Assembly (NCBI GenBank): GCA_024642505.1
Contig: JAHEAZ010000006.1
Span: forward strand, 1-64,000
DNA length: 64,000 nucleotides
DNA from: Gammaproteobacteria bacterium
GTDB lineage: Bacteria; Pseudomonadota; Gammaproteobacteria; Steroidobacterales; Steroidobacteraceae
Reading direction: 5' to 3'
In this document: piece after piece, positions 52,333 to 60,361 of the stretch
Numbering within the stretch: the first letter of the stretch is position 1
Layout of the letters: each line of letters starts with the position of its first letter
Translations under genes and position numbers: made by a program
Notes under the pieces: generated by a model
What the model was told of the DNA's origin: nothing
The model's database searches: none
What the model saw: the letters and a program-made list of their open reading frames with translations, nothing else

Positions 52333-53721
52333 GTGACGACGCCATACGACAAGAAGCCCGGTGAAGGTTTCGCGGGCCACAAGCCCGGTGAACGCTTCAC
52401 CGGTCATGGTGAGGAATGGAAGGACGCCAGCCTCAGCAAGAGCGACGCCGTGACCGCCACCGTCTGGGTCGAGCAGATCATCAACAAGCGCTCGATGCAG
52501 ACCAACAAGGACCGCGTCGAGGACGTCCGCGACGCCATGTGGCAGCTCGAGAAGGAAGGCGAGATCATCGTCCACCGCGTCACCGACGAGCACAAGCCGG
52601 TGATGACCAAGACGCTGTATGGCTGGGACAAGAAGATCCCAACCACGCGGCTGTGGCACCACAAGTCCTGCGGCCAGTGCGGCAACATCCCGGGCTACCC
52701 CGCCTCGTTGCTGTGGCTCATGAACAGGATGGACGTCGAGTACCTCGACGAGACCGACCAGACCTCCTGCACGGCCTGGAATTACCATGGTTCCGGCATA
52801 GGCAACATCGAGAGCCTGTCGGCGGTATTCCTGAGGAATTTCCACCAGGCCTACGTGGCTGCCAAGGCCCAGGGTCTGCCCGAGGGCTATTACTACCCGC
52901 TGGTGCACTGCGGCACTTCCTTCGGCAACTACAAGGAAGTGCGCGGCTACCTGATCCGCTCTGCCAAGCTGCGCGAACGGGTGAAGACCATTCTCGGCAA
53001 GCTCGGCCGCCTGGTCGACGGCAAGCTGCTGATCCCGGAGGAGGTCGTGCACTACTCCGAGTGGCTGCACGTGATGCGCAAGCAGGTGGCCAACCTGCAG
53101 GAAATCGACTGCAGCCACGTCAGGGCTACCATTCACCCGGCCTGCCACGTCTACAAGATGGTCCCCGAGGACGTCATCTACGACCAGGACGTGCTCGACG
53201 GCAATCGCGTCGCGGTGTCCACGGGCATCATCCAGGCGCTTGGCGCCCAGGTCATCGACTACTCGACCTGGTATGACTGCTGCGGATTCGGCTTCCGCCA
53301 CATCATCTCGGAGCGCGAGTTCACCCGCTCTTTCGCCATCGACCGGAAGATCCGCGTCGCCGTCGAGGAAGCGCATGCCGACGTCATGATCGGCCATGAC
53401 ACCGGCTGCATCACCACGCTCGACAAGAACCAGTGGATCAGCAAGGCGGCCGGCAAGCAGGTGCAGCTGCCGGTGCTGGCGGACTGCCAGTTCGCCGCCC
53501 TGGTCTGCGGCGCGCACCCCTACAAGATCGTGCAGTCGCACTGGCACGCCTCCTCGACCGAGACGCTCATGGAGAAGCTCGGCATCGACTGGCAGGCGAA
53601 GAAGGCGGAGTTCGAAGCCTATTTGAAGGATGTCGCGGAAGGCCGCGGCGAAAACCTCTATGACCCGCGGCGCATGATCACCTCGGGTCCCGGCTACAAG
53701 AGAATCAGCAGGCAAGCATGA
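52333..53721 (+). CDS. shdrB1: sHdrB1: non-cubane iron-sulfur subunit of sHdr
   Basis: A 462-aa protein with the HdrB-type CCG fold: the key Cys pair DCCGFG at about 316-317, an upstream C271 and the later C359 in HDTGCITTL, where the usual CxxC is reduced. The GTG start at 52333 has GAGGGG nine bases before. An N-terminal region of about 100 residues holds a repeat PGEGFAGHKPGERFTGH. The frame ends overlapping shdrA by ATGA. Confidence 0.9.
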   Translation: MTTPYDKKPGEGFAGHKPGERFTGHGEEWKDASLSKSDAVTATVWVEQIINKRSMQTNKDRVEDVRDAMWQLEKEGEIIVHRVTDEHKPVMTKTLYGWDKKIPTTRLWHHKSCGQCGNIPGYPASLLWLMNRMDVEYLDETDQTSCTAWNYHGSGIGNIESLSAVFLRNFHQAYVAAKAQGLPEGYYYPLVHCGTSFGNYKEVRGYLIRSAKLRERVKTILGKLGRLVDGKLLIPEEVVHYSEWLHVMRKQVANLQEIDCSHVRATIHPACHVYKMVPEDVIYDQDVLDGNRVAVSTGIIQALGAQVIDYSTWYDCCGFGFRHIISEREFTRSFAIDRKIRVAVEEAHADVMIGHDTGCITTLDKNQWISKAAGKQVQLPVLADCQFAALVCGAHPYKIVQSHWHASSTETLMEKLGIDWQAKKAEFEAYLKDVAEGRGENLYDPRRMITSGPGYKRISRQA

Positions 53722-54764
53722 ACCAGCCCATCCTCATCGTCGGCGCGGGCCCTGCGGGCCTCGCGGCCGCCCACGCACTGGCCCGCGTCGGCCAGAGGTC
53801 CGTACTGGTGGAGAAGGAAGACCGCCTCGGTGGCGCCCCGATCCTCTCCGGCTACGCCAAGCTCGTGCCCTCCGGCGAATGGGCCAGGGACGCGATCGGC
53901 GGCATGGTCCAGCGCGTCGAATCGGAAACGCTGGTGGAGGTCCGCAAGGGAGTTAAGGTCGCCGCGTTTGATGGCGCGCCCGGAAACTTCACGGCGACGC
54001 TGTCGGACGGCACCTCGGTGCGGGCTGGTGCGGCGATCCTTACCACGGGGTTTACGCATTTCGACTCGCTCAACAAGCCCGAGTGGGGTTTCGGCACCTT
54101 CCCGGACGTCGTGACCACGACCCAGGTCGAGCAGATGATCTCCTCCGGCCAGGGCGTGCGCTGCCCGTCGGATGGCCGCAAGCCCAAGCGGGTCGCCATC
54201 CTGCTCTGCGTCGGCTCGCGCGACCGCCAGATAGGCCGCGAGTGGTGCTCGAAAATCTGCTGCACGGTCTCCGCCAACATGGCGATGGAGATCCGCGAGG
54301 AATTGCCAGACTGCCACGTTTACATCTACTACATGGACATCCGTACCTTCGGCCTGTACGAGACCAAGTACTACTGGAAGAGCCAGGAAGAGTTCAAGGT
54401 CAAGTACATCAAGGCCCGCATCGCAGAGGTCACCTCGGATGGCGACAAGTTGATCGTCAAGGGCGAAGACACCCTGGTGAAGCGCCCGATCACCATCCCC
54501 TTCGACCTGGTCGTGCACGCCATCGGCATGGACCCCAATGTCGACAACAAGTCGATTTCCTCGGTCTTCGGCGTCGACCTCGAGCCGCACGGCTACCTCG
54601 GCCGCGGCAACTTTTACGGCAACACGGCCGAAACATCGCGCGCGGGTGTGTTCGTCGCCGGCGCGGCGACCGGGCCCGAGACGATCGACGACTCGATCGC
54701 CCAGGGCAGTGCGGCGGCGCTGGCGGCGCTTGGTGCATTGCAGCCGGCGCGCGCGAGCGCCTGA
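53718..54764 (+). CDS. shdrA: sHdrA: FAD-dependent core subunit of sHdr
   Basis: A 348-aa flavoprotein with the Rossmann motif VGAGPAG (8-14). Cysteines in LLCVGSRD (C164) and EWCSKICCTVS (C177, C181, C182) should hold a [4Fe-4S] cluster. It is shorter than methanogen HdrA and lacks its extra ferredoxin region, as usual for sHdr. The start overlaps shdrB1; the unknown gene follows by nine bases. Confidence 0.93.
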   Translation: MNQPILIVGAGPAGLAAAHALARVGQRSVLVEKEDRLGGAPILSGYAKLVPSGEWARDAIGGMVQRVESETLVEVRKGVKVAAFDGAPGNFTATLSDGTSVRAGAAILTTGFTHFDSLNKPEWGFGTFPDVVTTTQVEQMISSGQGVRCPSDGRKPKRVAILLCVGSRDRQIGREWCSKICCTVSANMAMEIREELPDCHVYIYYMDIRTFGLYETKYYWKSQEEFKVKYIKARIAEVTSDGDKLIVKGEDTLVKRPITIPFDLVVHAIGMDPNVDNKSISSVFGVDLEPHGYLGRGNFYGNTAETSRAGVFVAGAATGPETIDDSIAQGSAAALAALGALQPARASA

Positions 54765-54773
54765 GGCCGCGCG

Positions 54774-55637
54774 GTGGGCTTTCTTTCCAGGCGCGTGAAC
54801 CCGGCCGAAGCGCCCAGGCCGCACCTCGACCTGAGCGGCCCGCGGCTGGAGTCGACGCTGGCGCGGCTCGCTGCCGGCTGCGAACCGCAGGGTGGCCTCG
54901 AGCGCTACGTCGAGGCGCTCAAGCTCAAGTCGGCGCTGTTCAAGCAGGCGCTCGAGGACGACCCGGCCGGCCTGGAGGCGTCAACCTTCAAGCAGCTGTG
55001 CGCCTTCATGTCCACTGTCCGGCGCCGCATAGGACCCTGGCTGGAGGAACCTGGCTTCAACGAGGTCCGTGGTGCCCTGGTCGAACTGCTGGCGGCACGG
55101 ACGGAGACCCACGCAACGGACGAGCGGATAAAGTCCTTCTGCGGCAGCTTCGCCGACCGGACGAAGCACCGCTGGGTGCGCGACCTCGCCGCCGAAGTGC
55201 TGCATAACGTGGACCCGGAACGTTTCCCGCTGATGAACCGCTGGGTCTGGGACGCCGGGACCAACACCGGGGTCATTCGCGAGATATGGCATGCGGCGGA
55301 CCTCGACCACATCCGCATCGCCGTGCCCGATCGCTACGACACCTTCCTGGTGTTACGCGAGGAGTTGTCGCAGTACCTGGCCGGCAAGGGCTTCTTCCGC
55401 GACGTGACCTGGTACGTGGACCTGCTCTGCGCCCAGGTCTACGCCGAGTACATCGGCGAACAGGGTGGCAGCTACCTGCGGACTGATTTCGCCGCCGAGG
55501 AGGACCCGATGCAGCACACCCGCCGGCTGCTGGGCCTCGACGGCGTGCAGGCGGGCTCGGGCCGCACGCGGCTCAAGACCATCGATGGAGCGGCGTTCGT
55601 CCTGGTGGACGACGCCCGGACAGAGCAACTGGACTGA
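54774..55637 (+). CDS. sHdrH: conserved unknown protein of the sHdr operon
   Basis: A 287-aa protein with a GTG start at 54774. It has no recognisable cofactor motif, but its position between shdrA and shdrC2 is that of the 'hyp' gene of other sHdr loci. The sequence is helical, with scattered Cys only at two places (C43, near EPQG, and CSF/CAQ). It probably helps assemble or interact with the complex. Confidence 0.85.
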   Translation: MGFLSRRVNPAEAPRPHLDLSGPRLESTLARLAAGCEPQGGLERYVEALKLKSALFKQALEDDPAGLEASTFKQLCAFMSTVRRRIGPWLEEPGFNEVRGALVELLAARTETHATDERIKSFCGSFADRTKHRWVRDLAAEVLHNVDPERFPLMNRWVWDAGTNTGVIREIWHAADLDHIRIAVPDRYDTFLVLREELSQYLAGKGFFRDVTWYVDLLCAQVYAEYIGEQGGSYLRTDFAAEEDPMQHTRRLLGLDGVQAGSGRTRLKTIDGAAFVLVDDARTEQLD

Positions 55638-55662
55638 CGACCCGCTCAGCAAGGACAACTGC

Positions 55663-56442
55663 ATGCCAATTCACGAGCAATCGCTCATCCGGCCCGAAAA
55701 CCTGAAGACCCATGACGAGCTGGTCATGGACGGCGTGGACGTCTCCGGCCACTGGAGCACCTTCATCGAGTCGCGGGTGGTCACCGACTACAACGAGGCG
55801 ATGCAGGACGAGATCGCCGCGCTGCCGGGCGGGGAGCATATCCACCGCTGCTGGCAGTGCGGCTCCTGCACCAATTCCTGCACGGTGAATGCGATCAACC
55901 CGGACTTCAACCCGCGTTACTGGATCTATCTCGCGCGGATGGGCATGGAGTCCGAATTGCTGCGCGACAAGGACATCATCTGGCAGTGCGTCTCGTGCAA
56001 CAAATGCACTTACGCCTGCCCGCGCGATGTGGTGCCGGAGGGCGTCATGAAGGCCATGAGCCACTGGCTCGAGCTCAAGGGCCATACGCCGATGTCGCCC
56101 TCGATGCACTTCGACGAGGTGTTTGCCGATCAGGTCATCGAGCGCGGCAAGATCGAGGAAAGCCGGGTCATGCAGCGTTTCTTCAAGCGCACCGGCCAGC
56201 CGTTGTTCCAGGACTGGTTCGTCGAGATGGTGAAGCAGATGCTCCGCCACCTGCCGGTGGGGATGCTGGCCCGGATGGGGCTGGCCAGCGTGCTGGCACC
56301 CAGCACCAGCGGCTGGTCGCGCGCCCGCGACGCAATCCGCGAATACGCGGACGAGCAGCACGGCAAGCACAGGCGCGCGCTGGGCCTCGACAATCTGATC
56401 GAAACGGCCAAACAGGACGCGGGCGCGCCCGCCCGGAGCTGA
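55663..56442 (+). CDS. shdrC2: sHdrC2: second iron-sulfur subunit of sHdr
   Basis: A 259-aa protein with two [4Fe-4S] sites, CWQCGSCTNSC (C63-C73) and CVSCNKCTYAC (C109-C119). Its N-terminus (first 60 residues) differs from sHdrC1. ATG 55663 follows AAGGA. It is expected to pair with sHdrB2 as the second half of the complex. Confidence 0.92.
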   Translation: MPIHEQSLIRPENLKTHDELVMDGVDVSGHWSTFIESRVVTDYNEAMQDEIAALPGGEHIHRCWQCGSCTNSCTVNAINPDFNPRYWIYLARMGMESELLRDKDIIWQCVSCNKCTYACPRDVVPEGVMKAMSHWLELKGHTPMSPSMHFDEVFADQVIERGKIEESRVMQRFFKRTGQPLFQDWFVEMVKQMLRHLPVGMLARMGLASVLAPSTSGWSRARDAIREYADEQHGKHRRALGLDNLIETAKQDAGAPARS

Positions 56443-56444
56443 CG

Positions 56445-57380
56445 ATGGCAACCAACCCGGACAAGTACAAGCGGGTCGCCTACTACCCCGGCTGCGCGCT
56501 GGAAGGCACGGGACATGCCTACAACCGCTCGACCAAGGTCGTCGGCAAGGCGCTCGGGCTCGACCTCGTCGAGGTCAAGAACTGGAACTGCTGCGGCGCG
56601 ATGGAAGTCAAGAACATCGACCCGAAGATCCAGACCTACCTGTCCTCGCGCGTCATGTCCATCGCTGCCAACGAGATGGGCTTCGACACGGTGATGGCAC
56701 CCTGCAATGGCTGCTACCACAACCTGAAGAAGGCCGAGTACGACCTGACGAACGACGCCAAGAGCGCCGAGGTCGTGGACCGGCTGTCGAAGAAGGCCGG
56801 CCACGAGACCTACCAGGCCGGGCAGGTCGAGACCATCCACGCGCTGGACTGGATCAAGGACTCGATCGGCGAGGAAGGGCTGCGTGAGCGCGTGCAGAAC
56901 TCGCTCAAGGGACTGAAGATTGCGAATTACTACGGCTGCATGTACACGCGGCCGCGGCACATTTTTCCGGAGAAGGACCAGGGGCCAGGCAGCGAGTCGA
57001 CCTCGAAGCCCCATTTCATGGACGACCTGCTGGCCGCCGCGGGTGCCGAGAACGTGGACTTTCCGCTGAAGACGGCCTGCTGTGGCGGCGCGCACACCCT
57101 CTCCGACAGCGACACATCCACCAAGCTGGTGCTCAACATTTTGAATGCCGCGGAGGCCTCCGGAGCCGAGGTGATCGCGACCGAATGCCCGACCTGTCAT
57201 TCCGGGCTGGAGATGCACCAGATCCGCGCCGAGAAGCGGCTCGGCCGCAAGACTTCGGTGAAGATCGTCTACTTCACACAGCTGATCGGGCTGGCGCTTG
57301 GCCTGTCGCCACGGCAGGTTGGCCTGCACGAGAACATCTCGGATTCGATTGGCTTCATGAAGTCGAAGGGCATCGCCTGA
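56445..57380 (+). CDS. shdrB2: sHdrB2: second non-cubane iron-sulfur subunit of sHdr
   Basis: A 311-aa HdrB-like protein with two full CCG cysteine sets: C17, NCC (49-50) and CNGC (87-90); then YYGC, ACCGG and CPTC near residue 247. That is the complete pattern for two non-cubane [4Fe-4S] clusters, unlike the reduced set in sHdrB1. It starts two bases after the shdrC2 stop. Confidence 0.93.
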   Translation: MATNPDKYKRVAYYPGCALEGTGHAYNRSTKVVGKALGLDLVEVKNWNCCGAMEVKNIDPKIQTYLSSRVMSIAANEMGFDTVMAPCNGCYHNLKKAEYDLTNDAKSAEVVDRLSKKAGHETYQAGQVETIHALDWIKDSIGEEGLRERVQNSLKGLKIANYYGCMYTRPRHIFPEKDQGPGSESTSKPHFMDDLLAAAGAENVDFPLKTACCGGAHTLSDSDTSTKLVLNILNAAEASGAEVIATECPTCHSGLEMHQIRAEKRLGRKTSVKIVYFTQLIGLALGLSPRQVGLHENISDSIGFMKSKGIA

Positions 57381-57793
57381 TGACCCTTGCCGAAATCGGG
57401 GCCAGGCTCGAGCTGCTCGAGGCTTGCGGCGGGGCGCCGGGTGATGCCCCCGAGCTGCTGGCGCTGTCCGAGGAAGTGCTCGAGCACTGGATCGCGGCGC
57501 GGGGCGGCTCCCCGACGCAGGAGCAGCGCGAAGGATTCCGGCTGCTGGCGCTGCACCGCCAGGGAAGTCGCGACCTGCCGAGCTTCAATGCCTGCCGTGA
57601 GACCTGCCGCGAGCTGGTTTATCATTACAATCTGCTGACCCTGCAGCCGGACGATGAGAACGCGGCACAGCGGGCACGGATGATGGTCCTGGTGGCCAAT
57701 CATCTCTTTCTGTTCGTGTCCGGCAAGATGCAGGTCGAACAACTCGGAGAATTCTGCTGCTCGTCCCGGCCGCTGCGCCAGGAAGCGGGCTGA
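57380..57793 (+). CDS. Small conserved unknown protein of sHdr operon
   Basis: A 137-aa helical protein, ATG overlapping the shdrB2 stop by one base (TGATG). It has Cys in EACGG, NACRETCRE and FCCSS; otherwise acidic. Such small genes often occur between shdrB2 and lbpA. I cannot assign a function. Confidence 0.75.
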   Translation: MTLAEIGARLELLEACGGAPGDAPELLALSEEVLEHWIAARGGSPTQEQREGFRLLALHRQGSRDLPSFNACRETCRELVYHYNLLTLQPDDENAAQRARMMVLVANHLFLFVSGKMQVEQLGEFCCSSRPLRQEAG

Positions 57794-57821
57794 AGCGGGT
57801 CCACTGGTAAGGAGATTGAAG

Positions 57822-58265
57822 ATGGCCAACGTACGCGGATGCAACCTGCCCGACGAACTGCTCTACGACGTCGCCAATCACATCTGGTTCCAGGAAACCG
57901 GCGACGGCAACGTCAAGGTCGGCATGACCGCCGTGGCCACCGCGATGGCCGGCCGCCTGGTTGCCTTTACGCCGAAAGGTGTCGGCAAGACCGTCAAGCC
58001 GGGCAAGTCCTGCGCGACGGTCGAGTCCGGCAAGTGGGTCGGGCCCGCCAAGGTCGCTGCCGGTGGCGAGGTGGTGGCCGTGAACGAGGCCATGGCGGCC
58101 AATCCGAGCCTCGCCAATGCAGATCCCTATGGCGAGGGCTGGCTGGTCGTCCTGAAGCCGGAGGAATGGGATGCCGTCAAGCCGACTCTGGTCCCCGGTG
58201 CGGCCGTAGCCGGGCCATACGAGGAAAAGATGGCTGCAGACGGCTTTGCCGGCTGCGGCGGCTGA
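57822..58265 (+). CDS. lbpA: LbpA: GcvH-like lipoate-binding protein for sHdr
   Basis: A 147-aa GcvH-fold protein with the lipoylated Lys in ATVESGKWVGPAK (K71). Compared with glycine-cleavage GcvH it has a conserved GCNLPDELLYDV start and C-terminal Cys. In sHdr sulfur oxidation the lipoyl arm accepts sulfur and passes the intermediate within the complex. ATG 57822 with GGAG at seven bases. The dedicated ligase and LipS proteins upstream in this window should modify it. Confidence 0.93.
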   Translation: MANVRGCNLPDELLYDVANHIWFQETGDGNVKVGMTAVATAMAGRLVAFTPKGVGKTVKPGKSCATVESGKWVGPAKVAAGGEVVAVNEAMAANPSLANADPYGEGWLVVLKPEEWDAVKPTLVPGAAVAGPYEEKMAADGFAGCGG

Positions 58266-58299
58266 TGCTTCACCTGGATTCCCGCAAGGATCGTGGCCC

Positions 58300-58626
58300 A
58301 TGACGGTTCCCGCCAGCGAGCTCGATTTCAGCGAAATGCAGGAAAGCGCGGGCAAGGCTTGTGGCCTGCTCAAGGCCATGGCCAACGAGGCGCGGCTGAT
58401 GGTCCTGTGCCAGCTGATCGAGGGTGAGAAATCTGTCAGCGAGTTGCAGGACACGGTCGGGCTCAGCCAGTCGGCAATGTCTCAGCACCTCGCCGTGCTG
58501 CGCGACCAGGACATCGTGGCCACCCGCCGCGATGGCCAGTCCGTCTACTACCGGATCTCCAATCAGGACGCCACCGCGCTGATGGAGACCCTGCACCGGC
58601 GGTTCTGCGAGACGCCCGGCAAGTAA
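58300..58626 (+). CDS. ArsR-family regulator with two-Cys persulfide-sensor pattern, sHdrR-like
   Basis: A 108-aa ArsR winged-helix repressor: LSQSAMSQHLAVLRDQD is the DNA-reading helix and TRRDGQSVYYRI the wing. Cys at 21, 37 and 103. C37 and C103 are 66 residues apart, the same separation as the disulfide/polysulfide pair of SqrR and BigR. It should sense reactive sulfur and derepress the sHdr operon. Placed last in the row, 34 bp after lbpA; AAGGA precedes ATG 58300. Confidence 0.88.
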   Translation: MTVPASELDFSEMQESAGKACGLLKAMANEARLMVLCQLIEGEKSVSELQDTVGLSQSAMSQHLAVLRDQDIVATRRDGQSVYYRISNQDATALMETLHRRFCETPGK

Positions 58627-58629
58627 TGA

Positions 58630-58701
58630 GGGACGGTCCCCTTCTAAAGCGGGGACAGTTTACTTATATGCCATATAAGTAAACTGTCCCCGCTTTAGAA
58701 G
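58630..58701. repeat. Nested palindromes, including a 61-nt near-perfect inverted repeat
   Basis: GGGAC-G-GTCCC (58630-58640) is a perfect 5-1-5 palindrome. From 58641 to 58701 two 30-bp arms are perfectly complementary around a single base at 58671. The arms contain the same GCGGGGACAGTTTAC...TTATATG unit found inverted at 41908-41991. It probably terminates the sHdr transcript. The next gene's start codon is six bases away, so the hairpin may also block its ribosome site. Confidence 0.92.
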
Positions 58702-58707
58702 ACCGCA

Positions 58708-59175
58708 ATGTCCCCAATATTGGTTCTTGGTGTGGGCAACACGCTGATGTCCGACGACGGCGTCGGCGTGCGGCTCCTGGAACACCTCCAGGCGCTGCAG
58801 CCACCGCTGGCAGGCGTCGAGTACATCGACGCCGGCACGCTGAGTTTCGTGCTCCTGCCAGATATCCAGGCGTGTCGCGCGCTGCTCGTGCTCGATGCGG
58901 CACAACTGGGTGAAGCTCCCGGTACCATCCGGTCGCTGGCTGGCGTCGAAATGGACGATTTCCTGCGAACCGCCCGCTGCAGCGTCCACGAGGTCGGCAT
59001 CCGCGACCTGCTCGACCTGGCACGTCTCACCGACGCGCTACCCGATCGGCGCGCGTTCATCGGCGTGCAGCCAGCCGAAACCGGCTGGGGCGAAGCGCTC
59101 AGCCCTGAGGTCACCACCTCCCTGCCAGCCGCAGTGGCCGAGGCGCGGAGGCTGCTCAACGACTGGTCCACCTGA
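58708..59175 (+). CDS. hynD: Hydrogenase maturation protease
   Basis: A 155-aa endopeptidase of the HybD/HupD type. Metal residues are in LMSDDGVGVRL (Asp/Glu region), EYIDAGT and VHEVGIRD (His). It removes the C-terminal tail of the large subunit once nickel is loaded. Its own N-terminus is family-typical, but no ribosome site is visible because the 61-nt palindrome ends six bases before ATG 58708. Confidence 0.92.
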   Translation: MSPILVLGVGNTLMSDDGVGVRLLEHLQALQPPLAGVEYIDAGTLSFVLLPDIQACRALLVLDAAQLGEAPGTIRSLAGVEMDDFLRTARCSVHEVGIRDLLDLARLTDALPDRRAFIGVQPAETGWGEALSPEVTTSLPAAVAEARRLLNDWST

Positions 59176-59227
59176 CGGCACCGAGCTGGACTGCGGGATC
59201 TACCTAGAGGACCGCGCCCAACGATTA

Positions 59228-59255
59228 TTGCGGCTTCATCACCAAACGCTAATGT
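59228..59255 (+). promoter_or_regulatory. Possible promoter before hynS
   Basis: TTGCGG (59228-59233), 16 bases, then TAATGT (59250-59255). A short GGCCCT-GAC-AGGGCC hairpin (59268-59282) follows in the leader. Both are moderate matches. Confidence 0.35.
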
Positions 59256-59305
59256 AACCGTGCAGCCGGCCCTGACAGGGCCACGGTATCTGACGGGGGA
59301 TTTAC

Positions 59306-60361
59306 ATGGCGACATCGACACTCGGCGAATACCTGCGCGCGCGCGGCGTCTCCCGCAGGCAATTTCTCAGGTTCTGCGCGACCAGCGCATCGCTCATGGC
59401 ACTGCCGCCGTCCATGGTGCCGCGCATCGCCGCGGCGCTGGAAGTGGCGCGCCGCCCCTCGGTGATCTGGCTGCCCTTCCAGGAATGCACGGGCTGCACC
59501 GAGTCCATCACCCGCGCTCACGGTGCGACGATCGAGAGCCTGATCTTCGAGGCCATCTCGCTCGATTACCAGCACACCCTGCAGGCCGCCGCGGGCGAGG
59601 CGGCCGAGCACGCCCGCGAGAAGGCGATGAAGGACAACTGGGGCAAGTACCTGCTCATCGTCGACGGATCGATCCCGACCGCCAATCCGGGCTACGGCAC
59701 CATTGCAGGGGTCAGCAACCTCGAGATGCTCAAGGAGGCTGCAAGCGGTTGCGCCGCGGTGGTCGCGGTCGGCAGCTGCGCGGCATTCGGCGGTATTCCG
59801 CAGGCCAACCCGAACCCGACCGGCGCCGTGTCGGTCTCCGACGTGGTGAAGGACAAGCCGATCATCAACATCTCGGGCTGCCCCCCCATTCCGGTCGTGA
59901 TCACCGGAACCCTGGTGCAATACCTGACCTTCGGAAAGATTCCCGAACTCGACGCGCTTGGCCGACCGAAAGCCTTCTACGGCCAGAACATTCACGACCG
60001 CTGCTACCGGCGGCCCTTCTATGAGCGCGGCCAGTTCGCCGAAAGCTTCGACGACGAGGGCGCCAAGAAGGGCTGGTGCCTGTTCAAGCTCGGCTGCAAG
60101 GGCCCGGTTACCTACAACGCCTGCGCAACTACGAAGTGGAACAACGGCACCAGTTTCCCGATCGAGGCCGGCCACGGATGCATCGGTTGCTCGGAACCGA
60201 AGTTCTGGGACAAAGGCGGCTTCTATCAGCCGCTGTCGGCCGGTGACTGGGGATCCGGCAGGACCATCGCTGCCGCCGCCGGCGCCGGCGTGGTGCTCGG
60301 TGCGGCGGCCGCGGCGCTGGGCCGCAAGCGGCAGAAGGACGTGGAGGCCAAGCAATCATGA
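59306..60361 (+). CDS. hynS: [NiFe]-hydrogenase small subunit, Isp (group 1e) type
   Basis: A 351-aa small subunit. Twin-arginine signal SRRQFLRF (16-23), proximal cluster CTGCTES (61-64) with further Cys in GSCAAFG and the medial/distal set in the HDRCYRRP, GWCLFKLGCKGP and GCIGCSEP segments. A C-terminal transmembrane helix anchors it. It exports with hynL and transfers electrons to Isp1/Isp2. Confidence 0.95.
   Translation: MATSTLGEYLRARGVSRRQFLRFCATSASLMALPPSMVPRIAAALEVARRPSVIWLPFQECTGCTESITRAHGATIESLIFEAISLDYQHTLQAAAGEAAEHAREKAMKDNWGKYLLIVDGSIPTANPGYGTIAGVSNLEMLKEAASGCAAVVAVGSCAAFGGIPQANPNPTGAVSVSDVVKDKPIINISGCPPIPVVITGTLVQYLTFGKIPELDALGRPKAFYGQNIHDRCYRRPFYERGQFAESFDDEGAKKGWCLFKLGCKGPVTYNACATTKWNNGTSFPIEAGHGCIGCSEPKFWDKGGFYQPLSAGDWGSGRTIAAAAGAGVVLGAAAAALGRKRQKDVEAKQS

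Noticed and set aside
52132-53715. 527-codon frame antisense to shdrB1
   Set aside because: shdrB1 is coupled to shdrA and carries conserved Cys; this is a shadow frame.
51524-57380. Methanogen-type heterodisulfide reductase
   Set aside because: Split HdrB1/B2 and C1/C2, short HdrA, plus LbpA and DsrE3C show the sulfur-oxidising sHdr form, not CoB-CoM reduction.
57822-58265. Glycine-cleavage H protein
   Set aside because: No gcvT or gcvP nearby and the sequence fits the LbpA branch of an sHdr locus.
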